Assembly (NCBI GenBank): GCA_964354375.1
Contig: CAYGZQ010000043.1
Span: 1 to 35,711 of the forward strand
Length of the DNA: 35,711 bases
Source of the DNA: CAYGZQ01 sp964354375 [NCBI: uncultured Planctomycetota bacterium]
Lineage (GTDB): Bacteria > JAJVIF01 > JAPKYR01
Direction of reading: 5' to 3'
The notes under the pieces are model-generated. The model was not told where the DNA came from, did not search any database, and saw only the letters and a program-made list of their open reading frames with translations. The translations under genes and the position numbers were made by a program. The first letter of the stretch is position 1. The number at the start of each line of letters is the position of its first letter. Shown in pieces: positions 1 through 6,505 of the stretch.

Positions 1-2
1 CG

Positions 3-1112
3 ACGGACATGCCGTCCAACATCCGGTTCCACGGCGGGTACCTGGAGGGGAAGGAATTCGACACGCCGCCGGGATCGGATCGCGGGCACTTGTATCGCAT
101 GGGCGTCCGGCACTACTCCCCCGCATTGGGGAGATTCCTGCAGCGGGATCCGCTTATCAATGTCGGGTTAGTCAACGAATCTTTCCCGCTTTCAGCTAAT
201 CCGTACTCGTACGCACTAAACCACCCCACGGAACTCACCGACGCCAGCGGCCTGCAGCCATGTGCCGGCGGATGCGCAGAGGGTCTTCTGGGAGGCCTCT
301 GGGAACAGATCAAGACTCACTTCGGTGCAGTAGACCGTGATTTGGAGTGCGAGATTGCATGGCCCGAGGAGTCGCTATGCTGGTGCAGGACCAATCAAGG
401 ATGCTGCGTGTACAAGGGCGGAAACAGTGCGTTCACAGATCCATGCTTAAGCGGTAATATACTGCCTCTCTATTGCCCTCCCTGGGCGTGGAGGGCGGAG
501 AGGTGCTTCGAGTGGTGCTGCGAGAAAGCCCGCGACCTGAAGAAACACGCTCCATCGGAGGACGGGGCAGCGGGGGGCAAAGGGAAACGTGCGCCCAAGC
601 TGGGTCACCACGGCACTGGCGGAGACCGAGTCTGGGTTTCACAGGCCTCAGCTTCTGCACCGATAGATCTCATCATGTTTACATGTAGCGCATTCACTAC
701 AGATTCGTTCATCAGTCGTCGGGCGTTGAATGCGAACATCTCAGGGGCTTCGCACCAATCGTTCCTGATGTTCTCATCATCGCTTCTCGTTGTCGGCGCA
801 ATAGCTGGGGGAGCGGTTGCCTTCAGCGCGGCCGCTACGGTAGGCATCGCTGCATTGTGCAGCTTGCTTAAGGCAGAAGGATGCAGAACGAGCAAACTTA
901 TCAGGTGTCTTTGCGAAGCCTGTAACGCCTTCACCCGGTGCGGAACGTATGTGGGGGTAGGCCTCGCTGTTGCAGCAGTGATTGTGGTGATTATCGGCGG
1001 CGTGGAATTCTTGGTTCCGATCGGAGTAGTATCTTGCTTCATTATGACACCTTGTGTGGCTCTGGCCGAATACCATGCAGCTCAATGTTTCATCAAGTAC
1101 GGATTTGAGTAG
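3..1112 (+). CDS. RHS-family protein, 3' end only, with Cys-rich and membrane-spanning C-terminal tail
   Basis: The frame is open from the first complete codon, so this is the end of a longer gene that starts before the window; the ATG at 9 is probably internal. Residues 34-82 (counted from that ATG) are a clear RHS repeat-associated core: YSPALGRFLQRDPL, then NPYSYALNHP and a DASGL end. In polymorphic toxins the variable toxin follows this point. Here the tail is about 285 residues: a Cys-rich stretch at 84-172 (twelve Cys, including WC, CC and WCC groups), a Lys/Gly-rich linker at 175-205, then hydrophobic segments at about 252-287, 313-333 and 334-353. The whole protein segment has 22 Cys. 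I do not recognise a known toxin fold. The tail could be a pore-forming or membrane-anchored effector, or a non-toxic surface tail. Base composition looks less GC-rich at third positions than in the genes from 2500 on, which fits acquisition by transfer. Confidence 0.8.
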   Translation, partial: TDMPSNIRFHGGYLEGKEFDTPPGSDRGHLYRMGVRHYSPALGRFLQRDPLINVGLVNESFPLSANPYSYALNHPTELTDASGLQPCAGGCAEGLLGGLWEQIKTHFGAVDRDLECEIAWPEESLCWCRTNQGCCVYKGGNSAFTDPCLSGNILPLYCPPWAWRAERCFEWCCEKARDLKKHAPSEDGAAGGKGKRAPKLGHHGTGGDRVWVSQASASAPIDLIMFTCSAFTTDSFISRRALNANISGASHQSFLMFSSSLLVVGAIAGGAVAFSAAATVGIAALCSLLKAEGCRTSKLIRCLCEACNAFTRCGTYVGVGLAVAAVIVVIIGGVEFLVPIGVVSCFIMTPCVALAEYHAAQCFIKYGFE

Positions 1113-1235
1113 CTTTCTTGAGCTTTTGGAACCTGACACAAGAATCACTCGTCGGTCATTCTTGCTGTCAACACCAAAATGGCGCATTACAGAGGATAAC
1201 GATCAGTTCAGATTCCTTCGGCTCGGGGGAGCATT

Positions 1236-1526
1236 ATGGACAGGAATACAGGAATACTTATATGCCTCTTTTTGGGACTTTCATTTCTCCTGGGGGCATC
1301 GATTTTCTATATGGTGGGAATAGCCGTCGGGAGGGCTTTGGGGAACACGATCCCTTATCTGACGATGTTCTTGGCTATGGCCATTGGTGCATACATGAGC
1401 ACTGTGAAAAAGGAGATCTGGAATGATCCAGCATATCGCATTCTGTGGATCATCTGTGCGATCATATTCTTGGCTAGCCTTCAGATGGGGTGGGTTGGAT
1501 GGGATTTCTTCCTGGTCCACAAGTAG
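1236..1526 (+). CDS. small three-helix membrane protein, candidate immunity partner of the RHS protein
   Basis: 96 residues, starting at an ATG preceded by a GGGGGA-type ribosome site. Three hydrophobic helices are visible at about 6-28, 35-53 and 68-90, with a charged loop (STVKKEIWNDPAYR) between the second and third. No family is recognised. It lies 123 bases after the RHS stop, in the position where immunity genes of polymorphic toxins usually sit, and its composition resembles that of the RHS tail. An all-membrane protein is what one would expect if the toxin tail acts in the inner membrane. The immunity role is inference from position only. An alternative is an unrelated membrane hypothetical. 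No terminator separates it from the RHS gene. Confidence 0.6.
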   Translation: MDRNTGILICLFLGLSFLLGASIFYMVGIAVGRALGNTIPYLTMFLAMAIGAYMSTVKKEIWNDPAYRILWIICAIIFLASLQMGWVGWDFFLVHK

Positions 1527-1552
1527 ATCCGAGTGGCCGCCACGGCCGGAGT

Positions 1553-1693
1553 GTGAAGCGGACGCGGGCTGAGGAGCATGAGCTCGACCTTGAGTGGGAT
1601 TACCTCCGCGGGGCGGACGGGGACGTGATCCGTCGGCGGAAGCCCGCCGAGGCGCCCGAGCCGGATCGGTTGCGCTCTCACGATGCGCTATGA
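1553..1693 (+). CDS. possible small or remnant ORF, function unknown
   Basis: A 46-codon frame from a GTG, rich in Glu, Asp and Arg (ELDLEWDYLRGADGDVIRRR in the middle). Third positions are mostly G or C, as in real genes nearby. The ribosome site is poor: GGAG lies almost against the GTG. It could be a small gene, the tail of a broken one, or chance. I do not recognise it. It fills most of the gap between the small membrane protein and the trigger-factor-like ORF. Confidence 0.2.
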   Translation: MKRTRAEEHELDLEWDYLRGADGDVIRRRKPAEAPEPDRLRSHDAL

Positions 1694-1725
1694 TGGGTGG
1701 CTGAAGAAGAAGGGGACCGCTCCAT

Positions 1726-2040
1726 ATGGAGCTCAAAACGAAACATAGAATCCTCTCCCCGATTCAGCATGAGTTGGAAGTGGAGGCTCCGTGGGCTGAG
1801 GTCGAGAAGCGCATTCCGGACGTTGTCAGGGAATTCGGGGCGTCCGCCTCAATAGACGGATTTCGCAAGGGGAAGGCTCCCCACCAAGTGGTCCGCGCCC
1901 GGGTGGGCGAGGAACGCATCCTCAAGCGGGCAGCCGAGCTTGTCGCCGGTGAGGCGTTCAGCGAGGCCGCGCAGACCCTGGAAAAGAAGCCGCTCGCGCC
2001 CCCTGAGCTTGATATCGGTGAGGTGACGCCCGGCGGCTGA
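1726..2040 (+). CDS. stand-alone trigger factor N-terminal (ribosome-binding) domain, probably truncated tig
   Basis: 104 residues matching the N-terminal domain of the ribosome-bound chaperone trigger factor: a beta start (ELEVEAPWAEVEKRIPDVV) and the ribosome-docking signature GFRKGKAP followed by HQVV at residues 45-57. Full trigger factor is about 430-450 residues, with a PPIase domain and a C-terminal chaperone domain. Both are absent: translation stops at a TGA right after the motif PPELDIGEVTPGG, the point where the family normally continues into the next strand. The next bases hold the inverted repeat at 2053, so the truncation looks like a rearrangement breakpoint. A usable AGGGGA ribosome site precedes the ATG. 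It may be a decaying copy, or a functional ribosome-binding module. The domain identity is firm; the function is not. Confidence 0.7.
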   Translation: MELKTKHRILSPIQHELEVEAPWAEVEKRIPDVVREFGASASIDGFRKGKAPHQVVRARVGEERILKRAAELVAGEAFSEAAQTLEKKPLAPPELDIGEVTPGG

Positions 2041-2052
2041 GCGAGCCCGTAG

Positions 2053-2116
2053 CCCGGGAACCCGCTCTGCCGTTACGGTGACTCGCGTCGCGGCCTGGCA
2101 AGAGCGGGTTCCCGGG
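2053..2116. repeat. inverted repeat 1, 16-bp perfect arms
   Basis: CCCGGGAACCCGCTCT at 2053-2068 is repeated as its exact reverse complement at 2101-2116, with 32 bases between. It shares the outer CCCGGGAACC with inverted repeat 2. There is no T-run, so it does not look like an intrinsic terminator. A REP-like palindromic unit is the best description. Confidence 0.85.
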
Positions 2117-2135
2117 TCTCGATGTCTGCAATAAT

Positions 2136-2203
2136 CCCGGGAACCTGTTTCGTCCAGATCGTGCGAAAGTCATCGCGATGCTGTAACGAAACAGGTTCCC
2201 GGG
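2136..2203. repeat. inverted repeat 2, 18-bp perfect arms
   Basis: CCCGGGAACCTGTTTCGT at 2136-2153 pairs exactly with 2186-2203, around a 32-base loop. The outer ten bases are the same as in inverted repeat 1, while the inner arm bases differ but still pair. The two units have the same architecture and loop length, 19 bases apart, so they are members of one palindromic repeat family. Confidence 0.85.
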
Positions 2204-2404
2204 CTGCATGCTCCTGGCGTGGAGCCCGATGGCTTACGCCGTCGGCTACGCGCTTGCTCACGCGCGCGCCTCCGACCCATGTCGCAGACCGGCAGCCTCC
2301 AGACGGAAGTCGGCGAGCATGTGGACGCTTCTGACCAAAGGCAAGGAGGCTACAGGTCTTTATCAAGATAAAACGAAATCGTTGTGGCACGGTGCGGGTT
2401 GATG

Positions 2405-2413
2405 TGATATAAT
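2405..2413 (+). promoter_or_regulatory. extended -10 promoter for the HtrA-like operon
   Basis: TGA followed by a perfect TATAAT at 2408-2413. The -35 is weak (TTGTGG at 2382-2387, spacer 20). The start codon of the first protease-like gene is 87 bases downstream, and no other promoter is seen closer. Confidence 0.6.
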
Positions 2414-2499
2414 CGCGCGCTTGGTGGCGACGAATGTCGTCACAGGCTTTGTATTTTTTTAGATATCTTGCACGATTCCCTGAAACGAGGTCATGGTAA

Positions 2500-3747
2500 A
2501 TGCGTTTTAGCTCGCCTCTTTCAACCATCCTGCTTGCAGCGGTCCTGCTGGTCCTGGCCGGATTGCCGGCCGAGGCCGCGAGGGGAGTAACGCCGGGATA
2601 CGACCGCGAATTCTCCCAGTTCCTGCAGTCCCAGGGCGCCCAGATTCAGCCCGCCGTGGTCGTTGTTGAAGCCCGATTTACACGTACTATGCACGAGAAC
2701 GGCCAGCCCCGCGAGATCGTTACGGAAGGTGACTTCGCCACCGGCTTCATCTACAACGACGAAGGCATCGTGGTCACCGAGTACACGGTGGTGATGCACG
2801 CGCCTTCCACCTATTTCGCGCAGACCTCCGGCATGCCCGAGCGGCAGGCCGACTACATCCTGGTCCGCCTCTCCGACGGAAGAACGTACGATGCGGAGTT
2901 GGTCGGCACGGACGCGGCCACGTCTCTGGCCGTCCTCAGGATCAAGAACATCGCACCCAGCGATTCCGTGCCGATCCCGGTTGGCGATTCCACCGATGTT
3001 CTCGTCGGGGAGCCGATAATGTTCCTGGGTTACAACTGGATCTCAAGATCGCGCATAAGCTATGACTTCGGCGTGATCAGCGCGCTCAGGCCGAAATTCC
3101 CCACGCTCGAGGAGAGCACGAACCAGTATTTCCAGGTTAATGTCCCTCAGAACTACGGGAACGAAGGCGGCGTGGTGGTTAACTCGAAGGGCAAGGTCAT
3201 AGCCATCATGACCGACATCGCGCCCTACCCGGACGCGACCGAGATCCACTTCGCGCTGCCGATCGGGGTGGCCGTGGAAGTGGTGGACGCCATTCTGGGA
3301 GTGGGCGAGATGCATCGACCCTGGTTCGGGTTCAGGCTCCTGGAGATGAATCCCCAGATTGAGCGTGCTTACTCGATCATCAAGGACATGAACGGCGACG
3401 GACTTGTCACCGACGCGGACAGGGACCTCTTCCAGACCGAGACGGGTATCGATCTCAGAAAAGCTCTTTTTGTGATCTATGTTGACGAGGACTCCCCGGC
3501 AAACGACGCCGGCCTGAGAGAAGGCGATATCGTTACGGAGTTCAACGGCGTTGCGGTCCAGACAATGGACGAACTTATGAACCAAATTGAGAAATACAGG
3601 ATCGGAGATAGCGTGACGCTCGAGTGGATGCGCCGGGAATATGCAATCTGGGACCCGTACATTGCGGAGATAACGATCGAATACTCCGGTCAGAGGGATG
3701 AGGAGACAAAGCCCGCGACCGAGGAGACCGAGCAGCCGGCCGAATGA
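2500..3747 (+). CDS. HtrA-like (S1C) pseudoprotease with PDZ domain and EF-hand-like loop
   Basis: 415 residues with a Sec signal peptide (hydrophobic 9-22, AEA at 24-26), so it is exported. Residues about 45-265 follow the trypsin-like HtrA fold, but all three catalytic positions are replaced: Thr96 for His (VVTEYTVV where TNxHVV is usual), Ser142 for Asp (ATSLAVLRI), Glu222 for Ser (YGNEGG for GNSGG). A PDZ domain follows at about 275-385 (SPANDAGLREGDIV). Between them, residues 296-307 (DMNGDGLVTDAD) form an EF-hand/dockerin-type calcium loop, unusual in this family. The C-terminus is acidic and Thr/Glu-rich. It cannot be a serine protease by the usual mechanism; a binding, scaffold or regulatory role is inferred. 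ATG start with GAGG upstream. First gene of a three-gene unit. Confidence 0.85.
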   Translation: MRFSSPLSTILLAAVLLVLAGLPAEAARGVTPGYDREFSQFLQSQGAQIQPAVVVVEARFTRTMHENGQPREIVTEGDFATGFIYNDEGIVVTEYTVVMHAPSTYFAQTSGMPERQADYILVRLSDGRTYDAELVGTDAATSLAVLRIKNIAPSDSVPIPVGDSTDVLVGEPIMFLGYNWISRSRISYDFGVISALRPKFPTLEESTNQYFQVNVPQNYGNEGGVVVNSKGKVIAIMTDIAPYPDATEIHFALPIGVAVEVVDAILGVGEMHRPWFGFRLLEMNPQIERAYSIIKDMNGDGLVTDADRDLFQTETGIDLRKALFVIYVDEDSPANDAGLREGDIVTEFNGVAVQTMDELMNQIEKYRIGDSVTLEWMRREYAIWDPYIAEITIEYSGQRDEETKPATEETEQPAE

Positions 3748-3854
3748 AGGGGCTGCCTGCACGGTGTACATTGTGCATTCGCCTGGGGGGGGAATAGATC
3801 GTGAGGGAGTGCGAGGAGAGCGCGTAAACCTATGCAGCACCCGGAGGACGTACG

Positions 3855-5159
3855 GTGAAGCAATTTTTCGGAATACCAACTACGCTGGCAATACTGGTAT
3901 TGCTGGCCGGATGGATTGCTCTGAGCGCAACTTCAGGTCCGGCGATCGCCGATGAACGCGATCCGCTCATGGACCTTCAGCGCGGGGGGGTCGATTTCTT
4001 CAATGAGACAGCGCCGTCCATAATCCAGATCTACAACGGTGGGATCCAGCTGGGATTCGGGGCCGGCTCGGGCTCCGGCTACGTGATCGATCGCGAGGGA
4101 CATGCGATCACAAACAAACACGTGGCCGATGAATCGCCCGTTCTGGAGGTCGCCTTTTTCGGCGACCAGACAGAGTCCCGGGAAGCCTCCAATTCCCGAT
4201 GGAAGGCCGAGCTTGTCGCCGAGGATGCTGCGCTGGACCTGGCGGTTATCAAGATTGACGCTCCTGCGGAGAAGTTCCGTCCCGTCAGGTTGGGAGACAG
4301 CGCCCTGATGAAGCCGGGAGACGCTGTTGCGACCTTTGGGTCGCCCGGCGGCGATCCCGGCTGGGTTGATCGAAGCTGGATTGCCATGCACGACAGCTGG
4401 CTTGAATTCTACAACCTGAACCTGGGTGTGCTTGCCGAGGTTCTGAGCTTCGAGGAAGCCTTCTGGACATACAGAGAGGTCTTCGCGATGAACTATGTCC
4501 AGTATTTTTCGAGGGTTGGGCCGAGGGACTACGGTTCCGCGGTTGAGTATCTGTTGCGCCCCGACAGCGCAATCAACAGCGGTAACTCCGGCGGCCCCTG
4601 TATGAACGCCTACGGCGAGGCAGTGGGCACAAACACCTGGGGATTCGGGGGCGAGAATATGGGGTTCAGCGTGCCGGTAAACCTGCTGAAGCGGAGTGTG
4701 ACGGATATTCTCGAGTACGGCCGTGCGCGGAGACCCTGGTGCGGCATCGCGCTCCACCCCGCGCGTGCTCCCCAGGGAGCGCTCGATACAGCGTGGTCGA
4801 TCGAGGCGATCCCGTTCACCGGTACTGTCTGGTTCGATACCACTCCGGACCAGATGAAGATCTATGCGGTCAATCCCTACTCTCCCGCCTACGAAGCCGG
4901 TTTGCGTGAGGGCGACATTGTGCTTCGCGTCGACGGCAAAAAGTATGAGAACGTCTTCGACGTATACTCCTACTTCCTGGCCAGGGAGCTCGAGGACGAA
5001 GTGGTGATCGAGTACGAGCGCGACGGTCACGGCATGCCGCCCGCCGTCGTGAAGATGGCCGAGAAGCAGACGAGATACTTCGGGACCGATATCGAGGTCT
5101 ACGGTTTCGGCGGCTGGTCGGCCGACGTTACGCGCTATTCATCCGACATAACTTATTGA
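3855..5159 (+). CDS. HtrA/DegP-type serine protease with PDZ domain, catalytic triad intact
   Basis: 434 residues from a GTG start placed behind GGAGGA. A signal peptide or anchor lies at 8-27 (AILVLLAGWIAL), so it acts in the periplasm or at the membrane. The protease domain is about 45-285: His89 in TNKHV, Asp128 in LDLAVIKI, Ser245 in INSGNSGGP, all in the correct spacing order. A PDZ domain follows at about 330-400 (SPAYEAGLREGDIVLRVDG). It degrades or refolds damaged exported proteins if it acts like its family. Compared with ordinary HtrA, residues about 164-232, between the GSPGG strand and the serine loop, hold an insert of roughly 50 residues rich in aromatics (SWLEFYNLNL, FWTYREVFAMNYVQYF). 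This region includes activation loops in DegP. Only one PDZ domain is present. It sits between two inactive paralogues, 107 bases after one and 60 before the other. Confidence 0.9.
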   Translation: MKQFFGIPTTLAILVLLAGWIALSATSGPAIADERDPLMDLQRGGVDFFNETAPSIIQIYNGGIQLGFGAGSGSGYVIDREGHAITNKHVADESPVLEVAFFGDQTESREASNSRWKAELVAEDAALDLAVIKIDAPAEKFRPVRLGDSALMKPGDAVATFGSPGGDPGWVDRSWIAMHDSWLEFYNLNLGVLAEVLSFEEAFWTYREVFAMNYVQYFSRVGPRDYGSAVEYLLRPDSAINSGNSGGPCMNAYGEAVGTNTWGFGGENMGFSVPVNLLKRSVTDILEYGRARRPWCGIALHPARAPQGALDTAWSIEAIPFTGTVWFDTTPDQMKIYAVNPYSPAYEAGLREGDIVLRVDGKKYENVFDVYSYFLARELEDEVVIEYERDGHGMPPAVVKMAEKQTRYFGTDIEVYGFGGWSADVTRYSSDITY

Positions 5160-5219
5160 TGCAATACATCCTTGACGTTCGTGTGAGCGGACTGAGGAAC
5201 CGGAGGACAAGACAAAATC

Positions 5220-6347
5220 ATGCGAAAGCACATTTCCTTTTTGCTCGCTGCGATGTTGATCCTTCTGGCGGGAAACGTTCTCCTTGCCCAGGATAACGCG
5301 ACGACCCTTGACAGGGAGGACTTTCCGCCCGTCAAGGTCGGTGAAAGGTCGGAGGGATGCCTTGTAACTGTTGAGAGTGTGGGCCTTCCCTTTGCAGGAT
5401 TTTCCATTTTCAATCCGTTCCAGCGGACAATCTCCGAGATGGGCGGAACGGGCCTCATTGTACGATCCGACGGTTACATCCTCACTTCCCCGGAAGTCGT
5501 CAAGGACGCCAAGATTCTCAAGGTGAAGCACGAGGGTGAGGAATATGAAGCCACAGTTGAAGTGATCGACGAATACTACGATCTTGCCCTTCTGAGGATC
5601 GACGCGACCGGGCTGCCTGCGGTCGAGTGGGGCGACAGCGACACGGTGCTGCGCGGTCAGCCCGTCGTTGTCATGGGAGCTCCGGCAGGACTTGAGAAAA
5701 CCCTGACATACGGGTTTGTGACGAATATCCGCGACTTCAGGGTGGTCGGACCGCGAGGGTACGACGGGATGCTTGTCCTGAGTGGATTCGTGATCGACGC
5801 CGCCCTCCATGCCGGCGTCCAGACCGGCCCCGTCTTCAACAGCGACGCGAAGATGATCGGCGTAGTGAGCCGCAAGTCCCGTGGCGGCGAGGAGAACATC
5901 GGGTACATACTCCCCTCCAATCTCATCAGGAATATTGTTGACCAGATGATCGATGAAGGCAAAGTGTGCCATCCTTGGCTGGGCATTTTCCCGCACTACC
6001 AGTACGACCGGGCACTCGCCCTGTACATGGGCATACCCATTAACGAAGTCGATCCCGAGACCGGTCAGGAGTATGACGTGGTCGGTGTCCTTGTGTCGAC
6101 GGTTGCCGAGGGAAGTCCCGCCGCCGAAGCCGGGATCGTGCGCGGCGACCTAATCCTTCGTGCGGATCAGAAGCTCCTTCACACGATCAAGGACCTTGAG
6201 ACGATAATCCTCAACAAGGGCTGCGGTGACGAGGTGAATCTGGTTATTATACGAAACTTCGAACTGAGGAACATCACGGTCGAGATCGGCGACAAGCAGG
6301 AAGACTACGGCAACATCTACATGATGGGTCGCAATGTATCGATCTGA
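5220..6347 (+). CDS. second HtrA-like pseudoprotease with PDZ domain
   Basis: 375 residues with a clear signal peptide (MRKHISFLLAAMLILLAG, end near LLAQ), so exported. Residues about 45-245 align with the HtrA protease fold: GYILTSPEVV puts Glu92 where His is needed; Asp121 (YYDLALLRI) is kept; AGVQTGPV puts Gln201 where Ser is needed, so the nucleophile and base are lost. The PDZ domain is at about 252-357 (GSPAAEAGIVRGDLILRAD). Gene order, shared family and the terminator 26 bases after the stop make it the third and last member of one transcription unit. The missing residues differ from those in the first pseudoprotease, which suggests independent loss rather than duplication of one dead copy. 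GGAGG lies 13 bases before the ATG. Confidence 0.85.
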   Translation: MRKHISFLLAAMLILLAGNVLLAQDNATTLDREDFPPVKVGERSEGCLVTVESVGLPFAGFSIFNPFQRTISEMGGTGLIVRSDGYILTSPEVVKDAKILKVKHEGEEYEATVEVIDEYYDLALLRIDATGLPAVEWGDSDTVLRGQPVVVMGAPAGLEKTLTYGFVTNIRDFRVVGPRGYDGMLVLSGFVIDAALHAGVQTGPVFNSDAKMIGVVSRKSRGGEENIGYILPSNLIRNIVDQMIDEGKVCHPWLGIFPHYQYDRALALYMGIPINEVDPETGQEYDVVGVLVSTVAEGSPAAEAGIVRGDLILRADQKLLHTIKDLETIILNKGCGDEVNLVIIRNFELRNITVEIGDKQEDYGNIYMMGRNVSI

Positions 6348-6372
6348 TCCCGAGTTGAGACTTCTGAAACAT

Positions 6373-6403
6373 AAGGACCCCGACCTCGGGGTCCTTTTCT
6401 TTT
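6373..6403 (+). terminator. intrinsic terminator after the HtrA-like operon
   Basis: A strong GC hairpin, AAGGACCCCGA paired with TCGGGGTCCTT (6373-6383 with 6386-6396), followed by TTCTTTT. It lies 26 bases after the third gene and before the gpmI promoter. Confidence 0.9.
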
Positions 6404-6456
6404 GACCTCACAGCCTGATTTCCCCGTTGAACTCAGCGCCCCGGAGGAAGCCGCTA

Positions 6457-6465
6457 TGTTATAAT
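6457..6465 (+). promoter_or_regulatory. extended -10 promoter upstream of gpmI
   Basis: TGT followed by a perfect TATAAT (6460-6465), 40 bases before the gpmI ATG. No -35 at normal spacing; TTGAAC at 6427 is too far (27 bases). Confidence 0.6.
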
Positions 6466-6505
6466 TCGAATTTCGGCTCAAGGGGGACGGTAAGAGAGGC
6501 GCAGA

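Larger units (their letters stand above)
2041..2499 (+). other. 459-base intergenic region with two inverted repeats and a promoter
   Basis: There is no convincing gene here. It holds two large inverted repeats (2053-2116 and 2136-2203), then GC-rich sequence without recognisable content (about 2204-2380), then the extended -10 promoter for the HtrA-like operon. A 64-codon open frame at 2208-2402 has no ribosome site and an amino-acid composition typical of chance reading. Confidence 0.6.
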
